Below are positions 14,796-22,360 of a stretch of DNA of 29,035 nt, in pieces. The translations under genes and the position numbers were made by a program. The notes beneath the pieces are model-generated. The model was not told where the DNA came from and searched no databases. It saw only the letters and a list, made by a program, of their open reading frames with translations. Every line of letters begins with the position of its first letter. Within the stretch, counting starts at the first letter, position 1. The DNA is from Collinsella sp. (GTDB lineage Bacteria > Actinomycetota > Coriobacteriia > Coriobacteriales > Coriobacteriaceae). The stretch is from NCBI GenBank assembly GCA_019419525.1, contig DXZU01000039.1:1-29035 (forward strand), written 5' to 3'.

Positions 14796-14829
14796 ATCGG
14801 CTCCTTTTCTCATCGATTCCGAAACTAAC

Positions 14830-15087
14830 CTATCGGTCTTCGTTTTCCGCCTCTTTAAGCAGTTCATCGACAGCGTTCTGCATCACAGCTGTCATCGTCC
14901 TGCCCTCCTGCTTGCAGTAGGCCTTCAGGGCTGCGTGCTTCTTTGCCGACACGTAAAACGTAATCATCTTGCGCTCGTCGGTCCCGGCATCACCCTTGTG
15001 TGCGGTGTCCTGGTTGTCCATGAGGCGCTTTTTGGCCGGCTTGGTGTTGTTGTTGGCAAATGCATTGAAGTTATTTTTAACGGCCAT
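14830..15087 (-). CDS. RHH partition protein (ParB/ParG/ParR-like)
   Basis: An 85-residue protein. A basic, flexible N-terminus (NNNTKPAKKRLMDNQ) precedes a ribbon-helix-helix domain with the strand RKMITFYVSAKKHAALKAYC and helices EGRTMTAVMQNAVDELLKEA. Its start overlaps the end of parA by 11 bases, so the two are coupled. Small RHH centromere-binding proteins with a flexible arm that stimulates the ParA ATPase are usual partners in type Ib plasmid partition. The 11-bp-phased CTAG arrays upstream of parA are the likely centromere and operator. Confidence 0.8.
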   Translation of the reverse strand: MAVKNNFNAFANNNTKPAKKRLMDNQDTAHKGDAGTDERKMITFYVSAKKHAALKAYCKQEGRTMTAVMQNAVDELLKEAENEDR

Positions 15088-15682
15088 TCAGGGCCTCCCT
15101 GAGCTCGCTGTAGACGTCATCGTATCCGTAGAGTGCCGATCCGAACGGCAGCCCGAAGTAGCCCTTCAGGTCCTCCTTCTGGCGGATCGCCGTGTCGAAG
15201 TAGGAAATACCGCCGGCGGCAAGGTTTTCCTGCGCAGCCTTGAAACCGTTGGTGTTCGTCAGCACGCGGGTAAGAAGCACGGCGTACGGCCTCCCGTTCG
15301 CTTCCATCGTTTTCACGGTCTCGGCCGTTTTCACGAGGTCTGCGTTGCCGGTGCCGGTCGGCACGATGACGAAGTCCGACGCGTCCTGCGCCGCGTCCAA
15401 GATGGCCCCATTGGGTGGGCAATCGATGAAGGCCCAGCGGCCCGGATCGCCTTTGAACTTCTTCGCCGCCCGTTTGACGGTTGCGGGGTTCGCGGCGTCG
15501 ACGGCGAAGGGAAGTTCCTCGCCGTTGTCCTCGGCGTTATCGGCCCAGAAGGTGGCCGATCCTTGCGGGTCCGCGTCGAGTACGACGACTTCCTTGCCGT
15601 CGCGAGCGGCGGCCGTCGCGAGCGCGATGCAGCTCGTCGTCTTGCCCACACCGCCCTTCAGATTGATCAGCGAAACGATCAT
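15077..15682 (-). CDS. parA: ParA-type partition ATPase
   Basis: A 201-residue deviant-Walker ATPase that drives plasmid segregation. The N-terminus MIVSLINLKGGVGKTTSCIA carries the KGGVGKTT P-loop with the signature lysine (residues 9-16). VVVLDADPQGSATFW is the A' motif, and WAFIDCPP is Walker B. The short length with no N-terminal DNA-binding domain marks the type Ib group, in which the RHH partner does the repression. The start at 15682 matches the family; an in-frame ATG at 15703 would add seven residues. CTAG arrays lie immediately upstream, over the expected promoter. Confidence 0.92.
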   Translation of the reverse strand: MIVSLINLKGGVGKTTSCIALATAAARDGKEVVVLDADPQGSATFWADNAEDNGEELPFAVDAANPATVKRAAKKFKGDPGRWAFIDCPPNGAILDAAQDASDFVIVPTGTGNADLVKTAETVKTMEANGRPYAVLLTRVLTNTNGFKAAQENLAAGGISYFDTAIRQKEDLKGYFGLPFGSALYGYDDVYSELREALNGR

Positions 15683-15708
15683 TTTTGCACCGGTCCTCTC
15701 CATAATTC

Positions 15709-15740
15709 TTCTAGAACATTTCTAGAAACTTTCTAGATTC
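15709..15740. repeat. CTAG array, three units at 11-nt spacing (parA operator/centromere candidate)
   Basis: CTAG cores start at 15711, 15722 and 15733 in TTCTAGAA-type units, just upstream of parA. Confidence 0.75.
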
Positions 15741-15784
15741 ATTTTATCGCACCGCAACGTTCCATAACCCATGAATCCCTACAA

Positions 15785-15836
15785 ATCTAGAAATACTCTA
15801 GAAGTTTTATAGAAATTTCTAGAGTATTTCTAGATA
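15785..15836. repeat. CTAG array, five units at 10-11-nt spacing (centromere candidate)
   Basis: Cores start at 15787, 15798, 15809 (ATAG variant), 15819 and 15830. They are helically phased and lie about 50 bases from the parA-proximal array. Confidence 0.75.
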
Positions 15837-15917
15837 CAATCACGATCACGCGTACCTTTCTGGTTTGCGCCTTGATACGATAAATGAAGACTCAGTTGGG
15901 AGAGGGAGGGGGTTGTG

Positions 15918-16088
15918 GTGACTGGCTTTTGGCAAGTGTTTGCACTTCTGGGCCACCTCGGTTTTGCAACGGTCCTTACCGTATGGCCGAACGACTTCGG
16001 CCGTCATCCCCGCCTTATCCGTGCCATCGGCATTCTCGGGTTGATCACCGGCGCCCCGCGCGTTCTTCGATTTGGCCTAGCTATTTGA
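15918..16088 (+). CDS. Small hydrophobic membrane peptide
   Basis: A 56-residue frame starting with GTG five bases after a strong AGGGAGGGGG ribosome site. Two hydrophobic stretches, FWQVFALLGHLGFATVLTVW and IRAIGILGLITGAPRVL, flank a short charged loop (PNDFGRHPRL), predicting two membrane segments. No family is recognised. It is divergent from the parA operon, with the CTAG arrays in between. Confidence 0.5.
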   Translation: MTGFWQVFALLGHLGFATVLTVWPNDFGRHPRLIRAIGILGLITGAPRVLRFGLAI

Positions 16089-16182
16089 GAAGCGACGGCG
16101 CGGCAGACAAGCAGATTAAGGTGGAAGGAAATGACCAGGCGCCCACCGCGCCGCCATCAAAAGTGTATCGCTCGCCTTCAAC

Positions 16183-16231
16183 CTAATAGTTCCTAATAGT
16201 GCCCATGCACCTGACTATTAGCGACTATTAA
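16183..16231. repeat. ACTATTAG dyad array
   Basis: Two CTAATAGT copies (16183 and 16193) face two ACTATTAR copies (16214 and 16224) across 13 bases. Spacing within each pair is exactly 10 bases. It is the same motif as the cluster at 10363-10439. Confidence 0.65.
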
Positions 16232-16324
16232 CCTAAAGACCCTGAAAATTCGTCTATTAACCGGTATCACCGCAGGAAGATAGCCAAATCCAAACGCCTC
16301 AACACCTGGAAGCCAACAATTAAT

Positions 16325-16376
16325 TTCTATAATTCTTCTAGAAAATCCCTAGAAACCTTATAGAAGAATTATAGAT
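16325..16376. repeat. CTAG array, five units at 11-nt spacing
   Basis: Units have cores at 16327 (CTAT), 16338, 16349, 16360 (ATAG) and 16371 (ATAG), an unbroken 11-base period. It lies about 70 bases upstream of the small gene at 16447. Confidence 0.7.
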
Positions 16377-16446
16377 TCAACTCATGCTGCGTCCCTTTTC
16401 GTTTCGGGCATACTGTCGGCAAGAAGACGATTTCAAGGAGGCGGAC

Positions 16447-16671
16447 ATGCTCCAGAACGTACTTGGCAGCGACGGACAGATGCACGTCGAGAACCAGGTC
16501 GGCAACATGAGAATCGACCTCACGACCGGTGAGACCAAGACGGTCGTTCCGTGAGCCGGTGGTATGAACACGGTCATTGGCCCCGACGGGACCCATACCG
16601 AGTTTCAGACCGGCCAGATGCGCCAGACTCTCGGTAAGCCTGGGTTCGACTGGTTGTTCAATAAGCACTGA
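16447..16671 (+). pseudogene. Small gene interrupted by an in-frame TGA
   Basis: AAGGAGGCGGAC gives a strong ribosome site before ATG at 16447. Translation reads MLQNVLGSDGQMHVENQVGN, then MRIDLTTGETKTVVP, and meets TGA at 16552-16554. The same frame continues as AGGMNTVIGPDGTHTEFQTG and QMRQTLGKPGFDWLFNKH to TGA at 16669. The two halves share a GxDGxxxxxxxGxMR pattern, so they could be one broken 74-residue protein or two tandem related peptides, the second using ATG at 16564. I cannot name a family. Confidence 0.45.
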
Positions 16672-16822
16672 CAAACGGTCGGTAAAACATAGGCGCTCTT
16701 AAAAATATGTGACCATAAGACCAGGCTAACATGTGCTCACAGACATATAGTCACAGCTGTAGATCGGTTTAATCCGCAGTCCGTAAGCTGAAGCTGCCTC
16801 AACGACCCGTGGCTGGCGAAAG

Positions 16823-16852
16823 AAAAAAGGGAATCCCTTTTGCAGGATTCCC
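16823..16852 (-). terminator. Rho-independent terminator of the surface protein gene
   Basis: On the minus strand GGGAATCC pairs with GGATTCCC around an eight-base loop and is followed by TTTTTT. It lies 28 bases after the stop of the gene at 16880-20179. Confidence 0.88.
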
Positions 16853-16879
16853 CTTTCCGAGTCGTTATGCGATTTGTCC

Positions 16880-19800
16880 TTACATCTGCTCGCGGCGCTT
16901 CTTCCGATCGAGAAAGACGCCGGTCGCCACGAGGACGGTGCCGCCGATGACGAACGTCTCCCCGATGAGGCCCGCGCGGTCACCGGTCTGGGCGAGGCTG
17001 CCGGGCTGGGCGGTATCCTTGCCGGCGAGGTGCTTCGGGGTGTATGCCGCCTGTTGCTTTGCGACCTCCTCTGCCTCCTGTCGTGCGATCTCATCGGAAA
17101 GCTTCTGCTCCGCTGCGATGCGGTCGGATTTCGCCAACTCGTAGGCGGCGAGTGTCGCATCGTAGCCGGGCTGGAGCTCGTCCACCGCGGCCTGCTTCTC
17201 GTCCAGGATGGCCTTGGCGGGCGCGACCTTGGCACGTGCCTCGACTGCTGCGGCGAAAAGCGCGTTGAGGGCGTCATCCGCGTTCGCGTCATGGCCGGAA
17301 GCGATCGCCGCGTCGGCATTGATGGAGTTCAGCCTCGCCAGCTTGGCGTCTGCCTGCGCCTTTGCCTGCTCGGCAGCGGAGACCAGGGACTCGGCGGCGA
17401 CGGCGTCAGCCTTCGCGGCATCGAGTTCGACCTTGGTGTCATTGACGGCCTTTACTGCAAACTGCTCGCGCTGCTGTGCCTCTGCGAGCTTCGCAGCAAG
17501 ACCGGTGAGGATGTCGAGGTTCGACTGTGCGTCCTCGAGATCGGTCTGGGAGCCGGTAAGCCTGTCGGCGGCAACGCCGGTGTCGGCCTTTACGGCATCG
17601 ACGGCACGCTGGGCATCCGCGAGGGCGCTTGCGGTGGTATCCGCCTTTTGCTTGGCGGCTGCGAGGACCGCCGCCTTCTCGGCCTGGTCGGCTACCGCCG
17701 CGTCGTGGGCGCTCTTTGCGGTATCGACCGCCTTCTTGGCGTCGGCGACGTCCTGGAAGAACTTCGCGAGGTCGGCGTTCGCATCCATGACGTCCTGCTG
17801 CTTGGCCTCGGTGTCCGCCTTGGCGGAATCCAACTTAGACTGTGCGGTCGTTACGGCTGCGTTGGCGGCATCAAAGGCGACCTGCTTCTGCTGGACGGTC
17901 GACTTTGCCGTATCGACTGCCGCGTTGGCGGCTTCGAGGTCCGATTTCGCCGCATCAAGCTCGGTCTGGGCATCCGTGACGCCCTGCTGCTTGGATGCGA
18001 CATCAGCCTTGGCTGCATCGACGGCACGCTGGGCATCGGTGACGTCCTGCTTCGCGGCATCGACACCTGCCTGTGCGGAATCCACCGCGACCTGCTTCTG
18101 CTGGACGGTTGCGGCGGCGCCGGCGGCTGCCTGCTGCTTGGATGCGAGATCGGCCTTGGCTGCGTCGAGTGCGCTCTTGGCGTTCTTGAGACCGTTGATG
18201 TAGGAGGTCAGCTTCTGCTCGTACTCGTCGACGGAGATGGCTCCGGTATTCCAGCCCGAACCGGCCCAACCGCCGTATTGCAGCGTGAGCGAGAACGTCA
18301 AACGGGTGTCATCGTTCAGACCGCATCCCATGACAGCATAGTCAGGGTTGATGATGTTCATGTAATGACCGATACGGTAGTAATCGAACTTGTCCTGGTT
18401 GGCGTACCAGAAGTCGTAGGCGTCCTTTCCGGAAAGATTCGTCGCACCAAGGGATGCTGCAGTCTTGTCAAACAGATCCTTTTCCTGATAGATCCAGGCC
18501 TTGCAGGGGTCGCGATAGCTCCAGGCAAGGTTTTCACCGACATCGAACTGCTGGGCATGCTCTACATTTTTCGTCGAATAGTTTGCATCTGCAATCGCTG
18601 CCGCAATGAGCTTATAGCTTACCTCAAGCTCGGAAAGGCCGACGGACTTACGGTAGGCGTTCACGTTCTTCATGACCGTGATGGACGAAAGCATGTTTTC
18701 AAGGCCCGTTGCGTCGAGACTGTTTCCGATCTCGGTGTAGTCTTTGTACGTGCAGTTCTGGATGATCTCGATGGCTGAATCGGCACCCATGGCCTTGAAG
18801 AAACCGATGGCTCCCTGCTTGAGCTGCGCGTCTGCGAGATCCACCTTCGTTTGTGCCTCGTCGACCTTCTGCTGGGCGGCGGTCACGGCCGCATCGGCGG
18901 TATCCTTTGCGGTCTTGGCGTTCGCAAGCTCTTCGTTGGCGGCTGCCTTGGCGGACTCGGCGTTCTTGACAGCCTGCTTCGCTGCATCCAGCTTGGCGAT
19001 GGCGTCGGCATTCGCCTGCTTGGCGGCATCGAGGTCGGCGTTCGCGGCATCGAGTGCGGACTGGGCGGCGTTCACGCCGGATTCGGCATCGGCCGCGGCC
19101 TGCTGCTTTACGGAGAGGGACGCCTGGGCATCATTCAGATCGGCCTGTGCCGTTGCTGCAGCGGACTGCGCCTGCTCGAGCTCGGACTCGCACTGGGACT
19201 GCACCGCTCGTGCGGCAGCGAGGGCTGCCTCTGCGTCCGCGACCTTCTGTTTTGCCGCATCGTACTCCGGACCGCTGGCGCCTGCCTCCGCTGCGGCGAG
19301 GTCGGCTTTCGCCTGCTCATAGGCGGCGCTGGCTGCTGCGGCCTTCGCATCCGCCGCGTCCTTGTTCTGCCTGGCTGCAGCGAGGACGGCATCGGCGGAA
19401 TCCTTTGCAGACTGGGTCGCAACCAGCTTGGACTGGGCATCGGCAAGCGTCGCGTTAGCGTTGGCGAGTTCAACCTGTGCCCTGTCCACGGCAGCCTGGG
19501 CGTCGCGCACGGCCTGCTCGGCGGCACTGATTGCCTCCGGGGTGGCGCTTACAGCATCTGCCTTGGCTTTATCGAGGGCATCCTTGGCATCCTGAGCCGC
19601 CTTGAGGGCGGACTGGTACGCTTCGTCCTTCTCGGACGCATCCGCCTTGGCGTCTGCGAGACCCGCCTTCGCCTGCTCGAGGTCCTTGCCAGCGGCATCG
19701 GCGGCGTCCTTGCCCTCTGCGACCTGACGGGTGTACTCGTCCATTGCTGCTCGGTCGGCTGCCGTGCCGGCGCTGACTGCCGAATCGTAGGATGCCTTGG

Positions 19801-20179
19801 CCTGGTCGCGGGCGGAAGCCGCCTCGTTGTAGGGACCGGCGGCCTCATCGTAGGATGCCTTGGCGGCGTCCTCCTTCGCCTTCGCCTCGTCGACCGCCTT
19901 CTGCAGGTCCGCGATGGTCTGTGCGGCGGATTTCGCGCCGGTACCGGATGCCGCGCCGGCGTGGGCGGCGATCGGCGACATCACGGCGGGGTGCTGCGTG
20001 CCCCCGTCACCGGTCTGGGCGAATGCCGCGAACGGTGAGATGAGGCTCGATCCGGTCATGGCGGCCATGGTCGCCGCGGTGACGGTCAGACGCGCGATCC
20101 CCTTCGGGGCGTGAATCTTTTTGCTTGGCAGTGCGGCGAAGTGATCGCCGCCGGCAGCGAAGTGCTTTCCCTGAGTCAT
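16880..20179 (-). CDS. Sortase-anchored CAP-domain coiled-coil surface protein
   Basis: A 1,099-residue wall protein. The signal-like segment at about residues 30-55 ends PFAAFAQTGDGG. A long Ala/Asp/Lys-rich coiled coil follows (about 75-480), made of AADAKAAL-type repeats. A CAP/SCP domain (about 490-645) has the His-Glu-Glu-His set in HAQQFDVGENLAW, YQEKDLF and IGHYMNI. A second coiled coil follows (about 650-1040). The end has a sortase motif, LAQTGD (about 1062), a hydrophobic helix and a basic tail, KKRREQM. The start at 20179 (MTQGKHF) is preferred because AAAGGA lies upstream. It is probably a fibrous, cell-surface stalk that presents the CAP domain for adhesion or host interaction. 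The minus-strand promoter is at 20270-20298. Confidence 0.88.
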   Translation of the reverse strand: MTQGKHFAAGGDHFAALPSKKIHAPKGIARLTVTAATMAAMTGSSLISPFAAFAQTGDGGTQHPAVMSPIAAHAGAASGTGAKSAAQTIADLQKAVDEAKAKEDAAKASYDEAAGPYNEAASARDQAKASYDSAVSAGTAADRAAMDEYTRQVAEGKDAADAAGKDLEQAKAGLADAKADASEKDEAYQSALKAAQDAKDALDKAKADAVSATPEAISAAEQAVRDAQAAVDRAQVELANANATLADAQSKLVATQSAKDSADAVLAAARQNKDAADAKAAAASAAYEQAKADLAAAEAGASGPEYDAAKQKVADAEAALAAARAVQSQCESELEQAQSAAATAQADLNDAQASLSVKQQAAADAESGVNAAQSALDAANADLDAAKQANADAIAKLDAAKQAVKNAESAKAAANEELANAKTAKDTADAAVTAAQQKVDEAQTKVDLADAQLKQGAIGFFKAMGADSAIEIIQNCTYKDYTEIGNSLDATGLENMLSSITVMKNVNAYRKSVGLSELEVSYKLIAAAIADANYSTKNVEHAQQFDVGENLAWSYRDPCKAWIYQEKDLFDKTAASLGATNLSGKDAYDFWYANQDKFDYYRIGHYMNIINPDYAVMGCGLNDDTRLTFSLTLQYGGWAGSGWNTGAISVDEYEQKLTSYINGLKNAKSALDAAKADLASKQQAAAGAAATVQQKQVAVDSAQAGVDAAKQDVTDAQRAVDAAKADVASKQQGVTDAQTELDAAKSDLEAANAAVDTAKSTVQQKQVAFDAANAAVTTAQSKLDSAKADTEAKQQDVMDANADLAKFFQDVADAKKAVDTAKSAHDAAVADQAEKAAVLAAAKQKADTTASALADAQRAVDAVKADTGVAADRLTGSQTDLEDAQSNLDILTGLAAKLAEAQQREQFAVKAVNDTKVELDAAKADAVAAESLVSAAEQAKAQADAKLARLNSINADAAIASGHDANADDALNALFAAAVEARAKVAPAKAILDEKQAAVDELQPGYDATLAAYELAKSDRIAAEQKLSDEIARQEAEEVAKQQAAYTPKHLAGKDTAQPGSLAQTGDRAGLIGETFVIGGTVLVATGVFLDRKKRREQM

Positions 20180-20260
20180 TGCTATTCCATTCCTTTTCCA
20201 TGCCATGTCCGACTAGGCATCAGAACTCTTTCCAATAAAGGTAGTTATGCGCCTTAACTG

Positions 20261-20301
20261 GGATTGTTGTATATAGTCCGTTGGCATAAATACAACAATC
20301 C
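20261..20301. promoter_or_regulatory. Two divergent promoters embedded in one inverted repeat
   Basis: Arms GGATTGTTGTAT and ATACAACAATCC (12 bp, perfect) flank 17 bases. Each arm supplies a TTGTTG -35. On the plus strand TTGTTG (20264-20269) and TAAATA (20287-20292) are 17 bases apart. On the minus strand TTGTTG (20293-20298) and TATATA (20270-20275) are also 17 bases apart. A repressor dimer here would silence both the surface protein and the XRE gene. Confidence 0.65.
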
Positions 20302-20316
20302 ATGACTCTTTTTGTC

Positions 20317-20538
20317 ATGGATACGAAGACGCTTCAGAAATCATTCGGCATGAGATGCAAAGAGCTCCGCGCTTGACTCGGGTGCAGCCAGGAGCAGTTC
20401 GCCAATTTGATTGAAATGGATCGTTCCTACTACGCGAGCATTGAAGTCGGGCGGCGTAATGTCAGCCTCTCAAATCTCAAGAAGATTGCCGACGGATTTC
20501 AAATCAGCATTGCTGAACTCATGAGAGGCGTCAGCTAA
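20317..20538 (+). pseudogene. XRE-family repressor gene with an in-frame TGA
   Basis: The 73-codon frame starts MDTKTLQKSFGMRCKELRA, meets TGA at 20374-20376, and continues LGCSQEQFANLIEMDRSYYA, then SIEVGRRNVSLSNLKKIADG, FQISIAELMRGVS. The continuation is a full helix-turn-helix of the XRE type, with SQEQFANLIEMDRSYYASIE the recognition region. One base change (for example CGA to TGA) explains the break. Before inactivation it would have bound the divergent operator at 20261-20301. Re-initiation at ATG 20410 would lose the first helices. TGA serves as an ordinary stop elsewhere here, so recoding is unlikely. Confidence 0.8.
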
Positions 20539-20596
20539 ATTTATCCGTCTCATAGTTCACATTGGGTCTCGTTGATTAGTGCCTTAAGAAAATGGA

Positions 20597-20688
20597 AATC
20601 GTCCCAACGAGCTATCGTCAATCGTCCCAATAAATTACCGTCAATCGTCCCAATAATTAATCGTTATTTGTCCCAACGACGCAGATAG
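20597..20688. repeat. Four 23-nt direct repeats upstream of ATPase gene 1
   Basis: Four contiguous 23-base units with the invariant core GTCCCAA starting at 20601, 20624, 20647 and 20670. The first three begin AATCGTCCCAA. The last unit overlaps a TTGTCC -35-like element 19 bases before TATAAT at 20693-20698. The repeats therefore lie outside the transcript and look like operators. They are too short, and lack spacers, for a CRISPR array. Confidence 0.8.
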
Positions 20689-20692
20689 ACGC

Positions 20693-20698
20693 TATAAT
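20693..20698 (+). promoter_or_regulatory. TATAAT -10 element of ATPase gene 1
   Basis: A perfect -10 hexamer 29 bases before the ATG at 20727, giving a short leader. The -35-like TTGTCC lies inside the last 23-nt repeat. Confidence 0.6.
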
Positions 20699-20726
20699 TT
20701 CAAATGAATGATTGGAGGGAAAGCCG

Positions 20727-21992
20727 ATGGATAGGTATATAGGACGTTGTGTTGACTGCTTGGTCGAGCGCGACCTTGGCATTTTTGGTGCAGTGCTCAT
20801 TCAGGGGCCGAAATGGTGTGGAAAGACAACGACAGCTCAGAGATTTGCCGAGTCATCGTTATCTCTCTCCGACCCATCTGGCGGCTTTGCGGCCCTCCAG
20901 CTCGCTCGTCTCGATCCGGCCCAGGCAATTGTCGGACCGACCCCGAGGCTTGTCGACGAATGGCAGGAAGAACCGAAGCTATGGGATGCCGTGCGATTCG
21001 AATGCGATGTCAGGGGAGGGGAGCCAGGACAGTTCATTCTCACCGGATCTGCGACGCCGCGAGCCGAGAACCAGCCGATGCACAGCGGTGTGGGTCGAAT
21101 CGCCCGTTTGCGGATGGATACCATGACGCTTTTCGAGCTCGGTATTTCGTCGGGAGCGGTCTCGCTTGGTGCGCTGCTCGATGGCGATTCCGTTGCGGCG
21201 TCACTCGGATCTATCGCCGGTATCGCCGGTATCGCGGATTTGCTCTGCCGCGGCGGTTGGCCCCAAGCGGTCGGTAAGACAACTGCCGACGCAATGCGGA
21301 TAGCCGCCGCCTATATTGACGGTGTTTGCGAGTCTGACGTTTCGAGGGCGGATGGAGTGAAACGCGACCCGGTTAAGGTAAGGGCCTTGCTCTCGTCGCT
21401 TGCACGCAATGAATCGACTCTTGCCGGCATGAGGTCCATCGAAAGGGATTTGGGCGTTGACGTCTCAAAGAATACGATTACCGGCTACATGGACGCGCTG
21501 CGCCGTATCAATATCGTCGACGATGTCCCCGCGTGGCATCCGGCTCTCAGGTCGCCGGTGAAGTTGCGGCAGGGCGCGAAGCGGCACCTTGCGGACTCAT
21601 CGCTCGCCGTCGCCCTCATCGGTGCGGATCCGGAGTCGTTGTCATCCGATCCGAAGACCCTTGGCTTGCTCTTCGAATCCCTTGTGCTGCACGATCTCAA
21701 GGTTTACGCGGCGGCCAGCGATGCGACCGTATCTCACTACCACGACGCTGACGACCTAGAGGTCGACGCGATTGTCCATCGTCGTGACGGCTCGTGGGTT
21801 GCCGTTGAGGTTAAGCTCGGAAGCCCCCAAGTCCAAGAGGCGGTGGAAAATCTGCTTCGACTTGAGCGAAAGCTGGTCGATCGCGGGGAGAGGCCGCCTG
21901 CGGCGAAACTCATCGTCATCGGGTTTGGTATGCCGGCTCACGTAACTAGCGAAGGCATCGTTGTTGCTCCGGTCGATACGCTCGGTGTCTAA
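20727..21992 (+). CDS. AAA ATPase with C-terminal DUF4143 domain
   Basis: A 421-residue protein of the AAA_14/DUF4143 family. The P-loop is GPKWCGKTTT (residues 27-36), Walker B is RLVDEWQEEPKLWDAVRFE, and FILTGSATPR is the sensor. The C-terminal part contains VDAIVHRRDGSWVAVEVKLG, a D-x(n)-E-x-K pattern like PD-(D/E)xK nuclease folds, which is characteristic of DUF4143. Family function is poorly known. The start at 20727 is set by GGAGGG seven bases upstream; a TTG at 20712 is rejected. A TATAAT and four 23-nt repeats lie upstream. A paralogue begins at 28663, on the far side of the peptide operon. Confidence 0.88.
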   Translation: MDRYIGRCVDCLVERDLGIFGAVLIQGPKWCGKTTTAQRFAESSLSLSDPSGGFAALQLARLDPAQAIVGPTPRLVDEWQEEPKLWDAVRFECDVRGGEPGQFILTGSATPRAENQPMHSGVGRIARLRMDTMTLFELGISSGAVSLGALLDGDSVAASLGSIAGIAGIADLLCRGGWPQAVGKTTADAMRIAAAYIDGVCESDVSRADGVKRDPVKVRALLSSLARNESTLAGMRSIERDLGVDVSKNTITGYMDALRRINIVDDVPAWHPALRSPVKLRQGAKRHLADSSLAVALIGADPESLSSDPKTLGLLFESLVLHDLKVYAAASDATVSHYHDADDLEVDAIVHRRDGSWVAVEVKLGSPQVQEAVENLLRLERKLVDRGERPPAAKLIVIGFGMPAHVTSEGIVVAPVDTLGV

Positions 21993-22360
21993 AACCAGCG
22001 CATTGCTATTCTGAGATCTAAAGCCTGAAGCTCAAAATCTCATCGCCTAGTTCTTCGCTAAACGGACGTTAGGGTGCCACCATTACACCAACATTTTCGA
22101 CGCGATCGCGCTGGAGCTGACGTCGGCATCCGTGTAGTGGAAAGCCGGGACCGCCTTGCGCGGAGAGGCAGTACCGTTCTTGTAGAACGACAGTACTAAC
22201 TATGTTCAGTACTCAAAACCAACACCAAGGTAGAAAAACAGCTCTCCTTTTTGTTATAGAGCCCCAACGTCTAATCCCTTTCTTTATCTGTTGCTTTCCA
22301 TATTTTCGAGCCTTCTGCCATTCCTACGGGCGAAGAACAAGGTTTTTTCAAGTCAATGCT
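21993..22360. other. Intergenic remnant region
   Basis: Bases 22080-22140 carry a short open fragment (HHYTNIFDAIALELTSASV then stop) without a start, possibly the tail of a decayed gene. A hairpin CGTTCT-TGT-AGAACG follows at about 22173-22190. No intact gene is seen. The composition becomes AT-rich from about 22200, marking the edge of the peptide operon. Confidence 0.4.

Noticed and set aside
16874..18778. A 634-codon open frame on the plus strand
   Set aside because: It is the antisense shadow of the Ala-rich coiled-coil gene. It has no ribosome site, is full of Gly/Leu/Cys runs, and the opposite strand carries a complete signal-to-sortase protein.
20374..20376. TGA recoded as a sense codon, since two genes carry in-frame TGA
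   Set aside because: Many intact genes here end in TGA, including the ATGA overlaps, so TGA is a normal stop.
20597..20688. CRISPR array
   Set aside because: The units are contiguous 23-mers with no variable spacers and no cas genes, and they overlap a promoter.
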